DNA of 64,000 bases from Manduca sexta. Its lineage: Eukaryota > Arthropoda > Insecta > Lepidoptera > Sphingidae. Both the position numbers and the translations under genes were made by a program. The DNA lies in the NCBI RefSeq assembly GCF_014839805.1, contig NC_051129.1, positions 14,140,920 through 14,204,919 on the forward strand, in the 5' to 3' direction. Each line of letters opens with the position of its first letter. The stretch's first letter is position 1. A model generated the notes under the pieces. It saw only the letters and a program-made list of their open reading frames with translations, was not told the origin of the DNA and made no database searches. Shown piece after piece: positions 48,389 through 58,279 of the stretch.

Positions 48389-48690
48389 ATGGTCTCTCAT
48401 AGTCATATGTGAGAGTCCGCTTGGGTAAACTGCAATGTCTATTCTACCGCCAAGCAGCAGTATGTACTCACTGTTATGTTTCGGTTTGCAGAACATTGTA
48501 GCCAGTGTAACTACTGGACGTAATAAGACTTAACATCTCATGTCTCAGGATGGCGAGCGCAGTGAAATATTAAACAATACTTTGTAATTCAAGGTGTTGT
48601 ATGGTACTTATACTGTTTATGGGCGATCGTATCGCTTACCATCAGGCGAACGGCAAACTCGTCTCGTCATCTTAAACAATAAAAAAAAAT
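48389..48690 (-). mobile_element. Rep1, full copy (block A2)
   Basis: Counterpart of 39311-39611 at the same place in block A, with few substitutions (for example GGCAAACTCG in place of GGCAAGCTCG). Confidence 0.88.
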
Positions 48691-48941
48691 ACTATCAAAA
48701 AGGGTCCGCTTTCAAACCCGCCTCAGTTCTCATGGCCCGACGCGTACAAGAAGTCGATTCGGCCATAAATCGGCAGCCCTTGACGACACCACGTGAATAT
48801 TATATCTCGTATTTATTGCGGATTAGATGTATGTACTAGGAAGCTGGCGCGGGCGACGCAAAAATCTTCCATACAAATTTATATTAATTTACGACACCTT
48901 TGCAGCGTTCGGGGACATTTTGACGACAAAATCTCGTGTTT

Positions 48942-49254
48942 TATATCAGCCCTGTTTTGTATACTGTCCCACTGATGGACATTGGATCGTCTACTACGGA
49001 GAGGTTTTAAGTTTTAGTGCACCACGCTGGCCTACAAGGATTGGTAGACTTCACGTGCCTTCGAAATTATAGAGAACTTCTCAGGTATGCAGGTGGCCTC
49101 ACGATGTTTACCGCGACCGTTGAAGCGGGCGATATTTCACAAAGAATACTCAAATAACTTTAGAAAAGTCAGAGGTGTGTGCCCTTGGGTTTTGAACTTG
49201 CGGACATTCCTCTCCACAGTCCGTTCCACTCTCAACTAGGCTGTCGCCGCTTTT
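48942..49254 (-). mobile_element. SINE-B, tRNA-derived (block A2)
   Basis: Counterpart of 39870-40181 at the same place in block A, with only a few substitutions between them (for example in the run GTTTACCGCGACCGTTGAAG). It adds no independent insertion, because the SINE predates separation of the A copies. Confidence 0.85.
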
Positions 49255-49436
49255 GAGTTTTGCAGTTTGCACATGTTATGCTTAAGGATTTATAGAGTAT
49301 ATAATATTATTTCAATAAGTACATGTCATATTTGTATGTACTATTCACACTTCAGATGGGGTATGTGAAGATGTTTATATAATCATTTCTTTTGTTTACA
49401 TGGATTTTCCACATTAGAAACAACTCCATAACAGAG

Positions 49437-49497
49437 TTTTGCGATAGAGATTTTAAATTTTGCTCGCGACTTTTCGAAGACTTGTAGCCTCCATGAT
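49437..49497 (+). repeat. Rep5 fragment (block A2)
   Basis: Same as 40370-40430 in the second A copy; identical over the shared motifs. Confidence 0.5.
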
Positions 49498-49955
49498 TTG
49501 ATTTGATTTGATTTATTTTGTAACAGTTTAGTAATTTTATTTCATGGTATTGGCATGTTTATTAGAAGAAAACACAGAAACCGAAAGGATTTTAAAAACA
49601 TATTTAAACAGGGACTGACTATTGACCCCTCCTTATAAAAAAATTAAACGCATATAGAACAATTCCCATATTCTAGAAACTACTCATCAATTCACATACT
49701 CATTTGAATATTTCATATAACGAACTCATTCGCTTCTTAAATCTGAGGATTTGTTAAAACTATTCGCAACAAAGAGTATTGTGTTGAAAGTTGGTACAAC
49801 GGACCCAGACGGTCATCGAACTCCCACCTGTTCCCGGTGAGGGCATCTGTGCTAACAGTCTTTGTTGTCTGGCAGTGGTACCAAACCAATGGGTATGCTA
49901 TTAGTATAAAGCAAAATCCGTGCTAATTCTAATGTTTCCGTGTGTCTGTGTGTTG

Positions 49956-50258
49956 ATTTTTTTATTGCTTTGAATGACGAGACGAGCTTCCCGTTCGCCT
50001 GATGGTAAGCGATACGACCGCCCATTAAAAGTAGAAACACTATCCAACATCTTAAAGTACAAAGTATTGTTTGGTATTCCATTGCTCTCACCATCCTGCG
50101 ACATGAGATGTTAAGTCTTATTATGTCTCGTAGTTACACTGGCTACAATGTCCTTCAAACCTTAACACAACATTGACTACACACTGCTGCTTGGCGGCAA
50201 AAATAGACATTGCAGTGGTACCTACCCAGGCGGACTCTCACATATGAGAGACCTACCA
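49956..50258 (+). mobile_element. Rep1, full copy with T-rich start
   Basis: Starts TTTTTTTATTGCTTTGAATG and runs to CATATGAGAGACCTACCACC. Contains CGCCTGATGGTAAGCGATACG. On the minus strand the element therefore ends in an A run preceded by CTTACCATCAGG, the look of a retrotransposed 3' end. Same family at 19211-19389, 20902-21046, 21266-21511, 25571-25642, 39311-39611 and 48389-48690. No frame is conserved among copies. Confidence 0.85.
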
Positions 50259-50261
50259 CCA

Positions 50262-50440
50262 GGGGCCTTATTCTGTATAATAGTGTAAACGCGTAACGCG
50301 GCCGTGTCATGTTATCTTCGAGAAATGTGTGTGGAATGGTATTCTGTAAGCCAAATTTCTATAGTCCTAAACATGATGCGTTGTGTTACGTGCTTGTTAC
50401 GTACTGTTAAAATAACGTGCGGGATAGAGAATGAGGCCCC
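50262..50440. mobile_element. MITE-1 copy
   Basis: About 180 bases with inverted ends GGGGCCTTATTCT and AGAATGAGGCCCC. The interior (AACGCGTAACGCGGCC, CATGATGCGTTGTGTTACG) is shared with copies at 9745-9923 and 19022-19200. It has no coding capacity. It sits exactly between a Rep1 end and the foldback element FB-1. Confidence 0.9.
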
Positions 50441-50443
50441 ATA

Positions 50444-51644
50444 GTCCATTGAAATGTTACATTTTTTTAGGCCTTACCTTGCGTTTTTTAGAGGACGCAA
50501 TTTTATTTTTTTGAAGTGTAGGGGGGGTCAGTCTAAAGCTAAAACCAAGTTTGTGGGGTCGCCACCCTTGTCCCACGGCCGCCATCTTGAAAATAGGAGT
50601 TGAAATGGTTTTCACGATGTATCTCTTAAACTATTTATCTCACAAAATAAATGTATGAACATTTTTTGTTGCAAATTAAATTCTCTACAACTTTGGTCTA
50701 GTAACTTTTGTTGTAGAACTATAAATAAAAAAGTTATAAGCGAAAATGTTAAGAAATTCAATGTTAAGCAATGTCCATTGAACGTCATCAGAACGTGTGT
50801 TTATAAGGTTCATAATACTTTTTTTTGTACTCTCATTAATACCCAAATACCCAAGGGACCATTAGGGAACAAAAGAACATCTGCCTGCTATCATTATTAT
50901 TATTTCTATCCTCTCTTATTGTAAGAATAGCTGATAATATTGTGTTGAAGTTGTCGTTCAACTTATATCTTTTAGTTGTGCTACATATTTCTGTACGTGC
51001 GGATGTATTTTTATTCTGTTTTTAATTGTGAAGACGATTTCGAATGATTTTAGACACGATTTTAACATTAGTGAAAACTACTTTTTTATTAGCATTTTGA
51101 CTTTTTAAAAGACTTTTAAAAGTCAAAATGCTAATAAAAACTCTACTACGACAACTTCAACACAATATTATCAGCTATTCTTACAATAAGAGAGGTTAGA
51201 AATAATAATAATAATAGCAGGCAGATGTTCTTTTGTTCCCTAATGATCCCTTGGGTATTTGGGTATTAATGAGAGTACAAAAAGTATTATGAACCTTATA
51301 AACACACGTTCTGATGACGTTGCAATGGACATTGCTTAACATTGAATTTCTTGACATTTTCGCTTATAACTTTTTATTTATAGTTCTACGACAAAAGTTA
51401 CTAGACCAAAGTTGTAGAGAATTTAATTTGCAACAAAAATGTTTTACACTTTTTGTGAGATAAATAGTTTAAGAGATACATCGTAAAACCATTTCAACCC
51501 CCTATTTTCAAGATGGCGGCCGTGGGACAAGGGTGGCGACCCCACAAACTTGGTTTTAGCTTTAGACTGACCCCCCCTACACTTCAAAAAAATAAAATTG
51601 CGTCCTCTAAAAAACGCAACCCCAAATGTAACTTTTCAATGGAC
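50444..51644. mobile_element. FB-1, 1.2 kb foldback element with about 500-base inverted arms
   Basis: The left arm 50444-50957 and the right arm 51148-51644 are reverse complements with few mismatches and small indels. They share the GTCCATTG end, a run of seven G or C, AAGTTTGTGGGGTCGCCACC, and CCGCCATCTTGAAAATAGG. A TA dinucleotide flanks each outer end (50442-50443 and 51645-51646), consistent with TA target duplication. The centre holds a second perfect hairpin (about 51083-51140, built on TTAGCATTTTGACTTTT). There is no transposase or other credible frame. It behaves like a giant MITE/foldback. The superfamily is not assigned; a TA duplication would be compatible with Tc1/mariner-like transposition. 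Confidence 0.88.
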
Positions 51645-52142
51645 TACCAGTTGAGAGTACACAATACTTCATAAGATATCATTTGTTTTAGATAGTAAGT
51701 GAATCCGCAAGATTCGCCTAGTTTAACCCTACAGAGGCTTACCACAAACCCTAACATTATTACCAAACACATGAACAAATATGTTAAAATATATACAAAT
51801 AAAATAACAATGTTTATTCAATATAAAATTGTAAAGATTGTATAAACAATGGAAGTTAAATTTTATTCGCGAAGCCTAATTCACAAAGGCACAATGAAGT
51901 ATATCAGATTATTGTTACGTGAGTGTATTAAATGAAAATATTGTATTACAGTCCGATCAGTTAATCACGTTTCATTTAATATTAGACTGAATATCTATTG
52001 TATTTAAGATTTATTACGTAATGTCTGACTGAAGGCAAATTGTCTAATATAATTGGGTCAAGGTCCAATAAATGTAATAGTCATGGTATAAATTATTTCA
52101 TTTATTTATTTAAGTATTAGAGTATTACAATATAAAAAAAAA

Positions 52143-52194
52143 AGCGGCGATAGCCTAGTCGGGTGTGAAATGGACTGCCGACATGAATGTCCAC
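52143..52194 (+). mobile_element. SINE-B head fragment
   Basis: AAGCGGCGATAGCCTAGTCG followed by GGACTGCCGACATGAATGTCC matches the tRNA-like head of SINE-B in plus orientation; the A box is TAGCCTAGTCG. The copy stops after about 52 bases and a SINE-A on the other strand begins 33 bases later. It is preceded by an A run. Confidence 0.75.
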
Positions 52195-52227
52195 ATATTA
52201 TACTATCTATTGTGATCAAGCACATAC

Positions 52228-52451
52228 ATCACGCTTATCCCCGAAGGAAGAGGTCAAACCATGGCACCATCATATTTTCACCTGTGTGTTCCGTCCCATG
52301 ATGCGATAGGAAATGAACCTATCGCTACAAATGACTCCGTGCTGATATGCAGTAGAAAAATTCAATATCATTTTCCCGACTTAAGGTTTCGAACCTAGAA
52401 GTTCAGAGCGGTGTCGTTCCGCACACGCAATACAACTACGCCACCGAAGCA
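52228..52451 (-). mobile_element. SINE-A copy, diverged
   Basis: Retains the whole SINE-A outline on the minus strand: tRNA-like head with A box TGGCGTAGTTG (about 52433-52443), a B box with substitutions, the body, and the CCTTCGGGGATAAG end. Many more differences from the other copies than B1 and B2 show from each other, so it is an older insertion. Probably not transcribed by polymerase III because the B box is altered. Confidence 0.85.
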
Positions 52452-53914
52452 GTCTATTATGATGTAAATATATCGTAACACCGAAACACTACCATATTTA
52501 CATCATAACGGTTCAAAGCATCCAGTATTACAAAGGATATACAAAATAAACTAATAAACAATTACAGGTAAATTCCAGACTTGCTATAGTTTAATCGAAT
52601 GAAGGAATTTTCCCAAAATCCGTGTCGACTCGGCGAATTTTCGTCGAAGCGTACCTGAACGTAATTAACAGGGGCAGATGTAACGCCCCCTAATCCGTAG
52701 AACCGGGGATGATCTTTAAGTGTCTCGTTGGATTTATATCTGAGAATTTTAATTGAAATCTTATACCTTCTGTTTCAATTGTGGAAATGTCTAGCTTAAT
52801 TGTCTGTGTTGCGAAGTTGCCGCTGTTTTAGGGAGTTAGTAGTCCTTCACCTTGCGGACTTGCCAGCACCGATAAGAAAGATTCAAGTTCGATAGTACGG
52901 CACGTTAAAATTTTGTGAGAGGGTTTTGCCATATAGAGTCGTAGAGGAGCCGTAAAGAGCAAATAGGGCACACGTGCCATACATCCATCATCAACTTGAT
53001 GTCAGTAAGACTATCCCGCCCTCACACCCGCCACTGTAACTCCTGCAAGCCATGATCAGCAGTGGCACGCATTTTGACACCAAGTGATGAAGCTCGGCGA
53101 GTATCTGGGAGCAATTATCAGTTGCAACCAGCAACATTGATCAGGGTATAAGATATGAGGAAGGATAAAGAATAGGAAGGATTTGAAAATTTATTATCAG
53201 TTATTTGTCACTTGTCATATAAAATACAGCTTCCCTTAAATACTCTGTCAATATATATTTAGCAATCATGATCCACCATCTACCGAGCACTGTAATCGTC
53301 ACGCTAATGTGATTTACCACCATAACTGTACATGTAAAAAATATGAATATACTCCAAGAAACAGCCCCGGGAGCCGGATCTCGAACATAACTTTTAATTC
53401 GTATTCGTTTCCTCCCACAGTAGGACGTTCGATTAGAATAGTAAACGGTTAGCCGGGGGTTGGGGCGCGGTGGGGGACAGACGCCCCCCTGTCTGCGCCC
53501 TGGCGCTCTCGCCCGCGCCCTGTGCCCTTTGCCAAAGATTCAAACATTTTTTTGAACGTAGACGAAGTTTTAGAAAGGCGGTCCGAATAATGCCTACTTG
53601 AATTCGACTTCTAGGAAGAATTCTTGAAAGTGTCGATAATCTTCATTTTAACGTGTAAAAGGCAAACAAATTACTACTGTATTTACGAACCATTGTGTTT
53701 ATTTTTATTCAACGACGTGGTATGAACTTGAGTCCTCATTAATCTAATCGAAAAATAAAGAGACGACCTTTGAAGGTCAGTTTATTCTTGAAAATATAAG
53801 TTCTAATCGACACGTTTCTCGGTATAAAAACTTTTAATTACTCGACATGAAAAAAATCCAGATCTCTCTGCGTATTCTACCGGTTCTTCTACGTTAAATG
53901 TTCTGAGAAATCGT
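52452..53914. other. Mostly unassigned sequence with a GC-rich patch
   Basis: Besides Rep4 (53018-53175) the only notable part is 53450-53530, where an AT-rich background gives way to a mostly G+C run with imperfect inverted symmetry (GGGGGACAGACG against CCCTGTCTGCGCCC). No gene start or family is recognised. Confidence 0.4.
53018..53175 (+). repeat. Rep4 copy
   Basis: CCTCACACCCGCCACTGTAA, GCAAGCCATGATCAGCAGTG and GATGAAGCTCGGCGAGTATC, followed by an AGGAAGGAT-rich end also seen at 58855. This is among the best preserved copies. Confidence 0.78.
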
Positions 53915-54217
53915 TTAATATGACGCCTACGACACCGCCGCACCACTCGCCTTCGCAATGGAGATCATCCGTACTACGTGGAATCAATCCGTAGCAACAC
54001 GTTGCGCGTTCAACTATCTTTTTTACCGCGCTCGTGCAAACTATGGAGTGAACTCCCTGTACCGGTGTTTCCCGAATACTATGACCTGTCCTTTAAACAA
54101 CAAATAAAAAGAGTGTTCGTTCACCCAGGCAGTGGCTTGGCTATACCACGGGCATTACATAAGTCCATGAGTGGCAGGCGCCGCTTGTCATCATGCAGAT
54201 CGCTTACTTATTTGCTT
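53915..54217 (+). mobile_element. Jockey/CR1-type LINE, C-terminal coding remnant
   Basis: The frame that includes 53978-54223 continues open upstream to about 53930 and reads HPYYVESIRSNT, then SFLPRSCKLWSELPVPVFPE. These correspond to the HP-Y, FLPR-KLWN-LP and VFP motifs at the extreme C-terminus of Jockey/CR1-like reverse transcriptase proteins in insects. The catalytic domain is absent, so it is a 5'-truncated remnant. The frame stays open for roughly 95 codons. What follows is not a clear poly-A tail. Clade assignment between Jockey and CR1 is uncertain. Confidence 0.8.
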
Positions 54218-54223
54218 ATGTAG

Positions 54224-55897
54224 GCAATAACAAAAATAATTTAAATAAATCACAACTTTCAAAGCCTGGAATGTACGAAACTCAAAGAAAGAGAGAAAGA
54301 TTTATTTATTGCTGGCACAATTTTAAATTGTCACGTGCAGGAGTATCTATTGTGTTTAAAGGACCTTAAAACCATGAAATATTATTAATTATTGTAACAT
54401 GTTTGTCGACCAAAAGTGCCTCTCATTCACCTGAATGCTACAGTACGACCTAAGTAATACTGCAACGCTGATTAACGATAAGAGGTCCACGTGACGTCAA
54501 AGCTATCTGCTTCCCTGACAGTACTGTCGCGTCTGTAACACACTCTATGCCGGCCGGTCGTCCCGCCCGCTCGGTACGGCCGCACCGAGCCATCCCCGGC
54601 GCCCTTTTGTCCTCCCAGCAGGATAAACCGTGCGTCTGGGAAACATCCACAGACCGTTTATCGGTACGCAAACATCATTCTTGACATTCACAAGCAAGGC
54701 TATCACGCTACATTAGATGTTGGTAAAATTATACCAATATTTTGTTTTACGAGTAAATTGCTCGTCTAGGCCATTTTTATGGAATTGAGAGCAAGTCGCT
54801 CGTCCGATGGTTATAATTTCTGTTCAAAATCGCAAAGAAAATTAACTGCGTTCGTTATTCTAAGATGAGATGTAAGTCTCATATCCGGTAATAACATTAG
54901 TTAAAATATCTTTTAAACGGAAAATAATTAATAATATTCGATTTTCAACAGACTGCTATACCTATCCATATATGATAATGCGTATATACATAAAAATCAG
55001 TCTAAAAAAATTACAGGCGAAGTATAAAGCAAGTGCACCACATATTATAAAACTTACAGCATCAACTCCCACCTTTGTCCCGAAAAGGTAGGCAGAAACC
55101 AAATTATATCCTTTCCAAGACGTTACAGAGGCGATCTTAGACAATCAAAGACTTCCACAGCCGCACTAGAACATTTATGAGGAAATCGCCACGTCGACTT
55201 TCCCCGATTTAAACGTATTGTGCCGCTCATTGAGCAACTATTTGGGTCATTTGGTTCCCCGTCGCGTTGCCGCCGATGCCGGAACCAGCCGACTTCATGT
55301 TTCGGATGCTGTCCGACTATTTTTGTGAACGTTTAGTTTGAGATTGGAAACGATATTTTGTGAAAATTGTTTTCCGAGCAACGTGATAGTTTGTAGTATA
55401 CTTATGGTAAATACACTGCAGTTATAATATATTTTCGAGCCACTAGACTAGTGAGTCCGACATGCCGGTCTGCTTGTTTGATGTATACCAAATAACAGCC
55501 GCTTTCTATAAACCATTCCAATCTCAATCTTCAATCCGATTCCGAGAATAATTTTTTCCGAGATAATCTCCTAATATAGTTTTCAATAATACAAGCTATT
55601 TCGAAGAGGTGTTTCGTGACGTAACCTTTGTAAAATTATTCCTACACTACCAAAGCCCTAATGCATACTCATATTACTTTTAAAGATGTCTTTACGACTG
55701 TATAATTAAGAAGTTGTATATTTAACTTGATGGTATTGTTTGGGGAGTAATAAAGGGTCCTCGGAAGCCAATACGATGCAGTTTAATTTTCTTCGTTTTT
55801 CCTTTTGCTAATAAGGGCTGCGGGGCAAATTTAAGTGCCTCTTTCAACCGCTTTTTCAACAAAACGTCTTTGTTTTCCATTTAGGTTTGTATAGTTG
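54224..55897. other. Unassigned sequence with a GC-rich hairpin
   Basis: Around 54540-54620 the sequence is GC-rich and holds a 7-base hairpin, GCTCGGT (54569-54575) with ACCGAGC (54584-54590). The minus-strand frame 54450-54671 across it is 73 codons; no family is recognised. The rest is AT-rich without features. Confidence 0.35.
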
Positions 55898-56010
55898 ATG
55901 AGTTTTTTTTTATCAGAATGGCTAACGAGAGGGTCATCTGGTGGTAAGGAATAACCACTGCCCACGAACAATGCAAGAGGAATCTTGCCTTTTTTAAAGA
56001 AGGGGACGGT
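55898..56010 (-). mobile_element. Rep9-like 3' end, diverged
   Basis: T run, ATCAGAATGGCTAACGAGAG, CATCTGGTGGTAAGGAATAAC and CCACTGCCCACGAACAATGC. The minus strand again has an A run preceded by a CTTACCACCAG motif. It could be a separate family with the same tail. Confidence 0.5.
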
Positions 56011-56111
56011 GATTAGTAGCTTGGTGTTGTGCGGTGTTTATCTGAACGAATAATAACGGTTATACGTCACAGTAGTTTTTGAATATAGCAACAGTCGTTT
56101 TGATATATATC

Positions 56112-56262
56112 TATATTTGGGTTTCTGCTCAGTATCAGCCCGGTGTCTGGAATTTGTGCCCAATATGGCGATAGCTCGCCTATCACATCATGGGACGGAA
56201 CACACTTGGCGAAAAGCGGGTGCCGTGGTTGTGCCTCTGCATACCCCTTCGGGGATGTTTTG
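56112..56262 (+). mobile_element. SINE-A copy lacking the tRNA head
   Basis: Plus-strand SINE-A body from ATATTTGGGTTTCTGCTCAG to CCCCTTCGGGGATG. The tRNA-derived head is absent, so this is a 5'-truncated copy without a promoter. It lies 40 bases from another SINE-A in the opposite orientation. Confidence 0.85.
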
Positions 56263-56301
56263 ATATCTGTCTTGTCATTTCCTTCCATGGTTTATACACA
56301 C

Positions 56302-56523
56302 ACTTACATCCTTCATCTCCGAATGGGTAGGCCGCGGCGTAACTAGTGCTTGCACGTTTCGTTTATTCCGTCCCATGATATAATAGTCATCAAGCCCATG
56401 GCATTATCCAGCATAATTCCAAACTCCGGATTCTAAAACCCAATATCACTACCCGTTTCGGAATCGAACGCGAGACCCAGCAGTCAGTAGTATTTAAGCA
56501 TCACAACGCCATCGAGACAGTCT
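56302..56523 (-). mobile_element. SINE-A copy, old and diverged
   Basis: Minus-strand SINE-A with recognisable CTCCGAATGGGTAGG end, the CGTCCCATGATATAATAG middle and a B-box-like GCGTTCGATTCCG; a TGGCGTTGTGATGC segment stands where the A box should be. Older than the head-less copy next to it. The two face each other and could fold back if transcribed. Confidence 0.75.
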
Positions 56524-56792
56524 ACGTATTTAGAAATGTTTTTTGCCGTATATTAACAGTTATTTGCAATTAAATGATAGATGATAAGCCTCGTGAGAAG
56601 ACGCGATCGTAATTAAAACTGCCGGTGGTAACACAAAACCTCTTTTATGTCCGCCGCTGTCGGTTCATATTAGACGTATTGTATTACTCTTTGTTATACG
56701 ATTTAGGTGGAGTGTTCATGGGAAATGATTAGATGTTTTAAGTTGTCAGATTGGCAAGGAATTTTCAAACATATCAAGGGCTGGAGACCAGT

Positions 56793-56935
56793 TTTTTAAC
56801 GTGTACGGAATGTTTAGATGCATCTGATGGTAAATGGAGAGGGGGCTAACAGAATGTCGACTGACGAGAGATGATTACCCCTCGGCAGTTGACACAATTA
56901 TGCCGGCCTTTTGGAACCGGAGATAGCCGTACAAT
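56793..56935 (-). mobile_element. Rep2, 3' half
   Basis: T run, ATGCATCTGATGGTAAATGG, GAATGTCGACTGACGAGAG and GTTGACACAATTATGCCGGCC in minus orientation. Front half missing. Confidence 0.78.
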
Positions 56936-57242
56936 AACACAGGCTACAATATCGAAGAGAAAATCAATTTTGGTCAATACTGCTTGGAGATAAATTGCCT
57001 TACTTCAACTGCATTTTAATGTTTTCTATTAGTAATGAAGTGTTTATTTTAATGCATTAGTTTCCATAAACTTATGTATCGGCAATTTTTTCAACCGGAA
57101 CCGCGTTGAGCCGTAAATAACTAAGGGTGCGTTCATGGTGTTAACAGGTAAGTTAGCCTTTACAATTGCACGAATGACATTAACCTGTTAATATTACGTT
57201 TCCATGGAATTACTATAAATAATGCATCTGATATTGAAATAA

Positions 57243-57335
57243 AACTATTTTACAGATTTTTCGCGGTTAGTATTATAATTTTCCCCGAGGTTTCGAAGAC
57301 TGCAGCCTTGATGATCACGGAGGAGGACTGTGGTG
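57243..57335 (+). repeat. Rep5 copy
   Basis: AACTATTTTACAGATTTTTCG, CCCGAGGTTTCGAAGACTG and AGCCTTGATGATCACGGAGG. Confidence 0.7.
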
Positions 57336-57505
57336 TTGGTCGTCCGAAAAGTTAAAGTTACAATATCTATCTGATGAAATGAAACTGACTTAAAATTTAT
57401 TAATGAATCAAAAGCACTTGGTAGATGCTTCATCTCAATAGCAAAAGCAATTAGTATTTTAATCAGTCGCAATAAATAAACTAGGGCATTTTTTTTTTTT
57501 TTTTT

Positions 57506-57533
57506 TTTCAATAAATGTGTTCCATTCCATGAT
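57506..57533 (-). mobile_element. SINE-A, part left of the nested RTE insertion
   Basis: The bases around GTGTTCCATTCCATGAT match the middle of SINE-A as seen in the copies at 5531-5773 and 61507-61726. The match continues at 58280 on the other side of the RTE element. To its left is an uninterrupted T run (about 57490-57508) instead of the normal 3' part of the SINE, so this side is truncated or its tail expanded. Confidence 0.75.
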
Positions 57534-58278
57534 TGAGAAATATGTCTATCTAGGAAAAACTATTAGTTTCGTCAGAAAAAATAAATACATAGAAATAGAA
57601 AGAAGAATCCAGCTAACTTGGAACAAATACTGGAGTCTAAAGGACATTTTTAAAAGTAATATGCCACAAGCTATTAAAACAAAAGTTATGAATTCGAGCC
57701 TCTTGCCATGTTTGACATATGGTTGCCAAACGTGGAAATTCACTGCTGAAGTAAGAAAGAAGATCAACGTCTGTCAGAGAGGACTCGAACGAAGTATGTT
57801 ACATATAAGGAAGCTGGACAAAATACGACACACTAAAATAAGAAAAATAACAAAAGCAACAAACGCTCTGAGTTATGCACAAAAATTGAAATGGAAGTGG
57901 GCAGGACATGTCGCGCGGCTAACGGATATTAGATGGACAAAAAAAGTAACATTCTGGCACGGCCCAATTGGCAAAAGAACAAGAGGGAGACCTATGACAA
58001 GATGGGAAGATGAAGTCAAAGCCATAGCCGGTCCAAACTGGAGAAAAGTAGCTCAAGACAGAGAAAAATGGGCATCACTGGAGGAGGCCTTTACCCATTG
58101 TGGGGTTCCGGTAGATTATATAGGATAAGTTAGACATAGATAAATATTTTACTTTTATTTTTTAAATTAAACAGGAAATATTAAAACTCACAGATAACAA
58201 CCATGTATAGACTATAAGATAATTATGTAAAATTTACAGGAAATAAAAAGGCTTTTTATTTTATTTATTTATTTATTT
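57534..58278 (+). mobile_element. 5'-truncated RTE-type LINE, 3' end with short-repeat tail
   Basis: An open frame of 203 codons (57517-58128) encodes the C-terminal part of an RTE-clade non-LTR retrotransposon protein; the first few codons belong to flanking SINE. Visible landmarks are YVYLG (about residues 9-13), LTYGCQTW (66-73), KWKWAGHVAR (125-134), RGRPMTRW (156-163) and AQDREKW (179-185), in the order usual for the region after the reverse transcriptase domain in RTE proteins of moths. The catalytic reverse transcriptase motifs and the endonuclease are missing, so the copy cannot move by itself. The frame is uninterrupted for 200 codons, so the insertion is fairly young. After the stop come about 110 bases of 3' UTR and an (ATTT)n tail. 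ATTCCATGAT occurs at both edges (57524-57533, 58279-58288), a 10-base target-site duplication within a SINE-A. Confidence 0.9.
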
Positions 58279-58279
58279 A

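Larger units (their letters stand above)
41144..49717 (+). repeat. Block A2, second copy of 8.3 kb duplication
   Basis: Starts with the first base after the gap and matches 32368-40643 to its end at 49717, after which unrelated sequence begins. It is about 300 bases longer than A1, mostly because of an extra 281 bases at 42867-43147. Smaller extra pieces lie near 45718-45731 and 46417-46442, and one MITE-3 arm lacks about 30 bases near 41445. All repeats in A1 are present here at matching positions. Confidence 0.95.

Noticed and set aside
32368..49717. Long terminal repeats of a retrovirus-like element
   Set aside because: The repeated blocks are over 8 kb, hold SINEs and MITEs, and have no gag/pol sequence between them, only a gap.
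50655..50924. 89-codon frame in the left arm of the foldback element
   Set aside because: The mirrored arm does not keep the frame and no transposase motif is visible.
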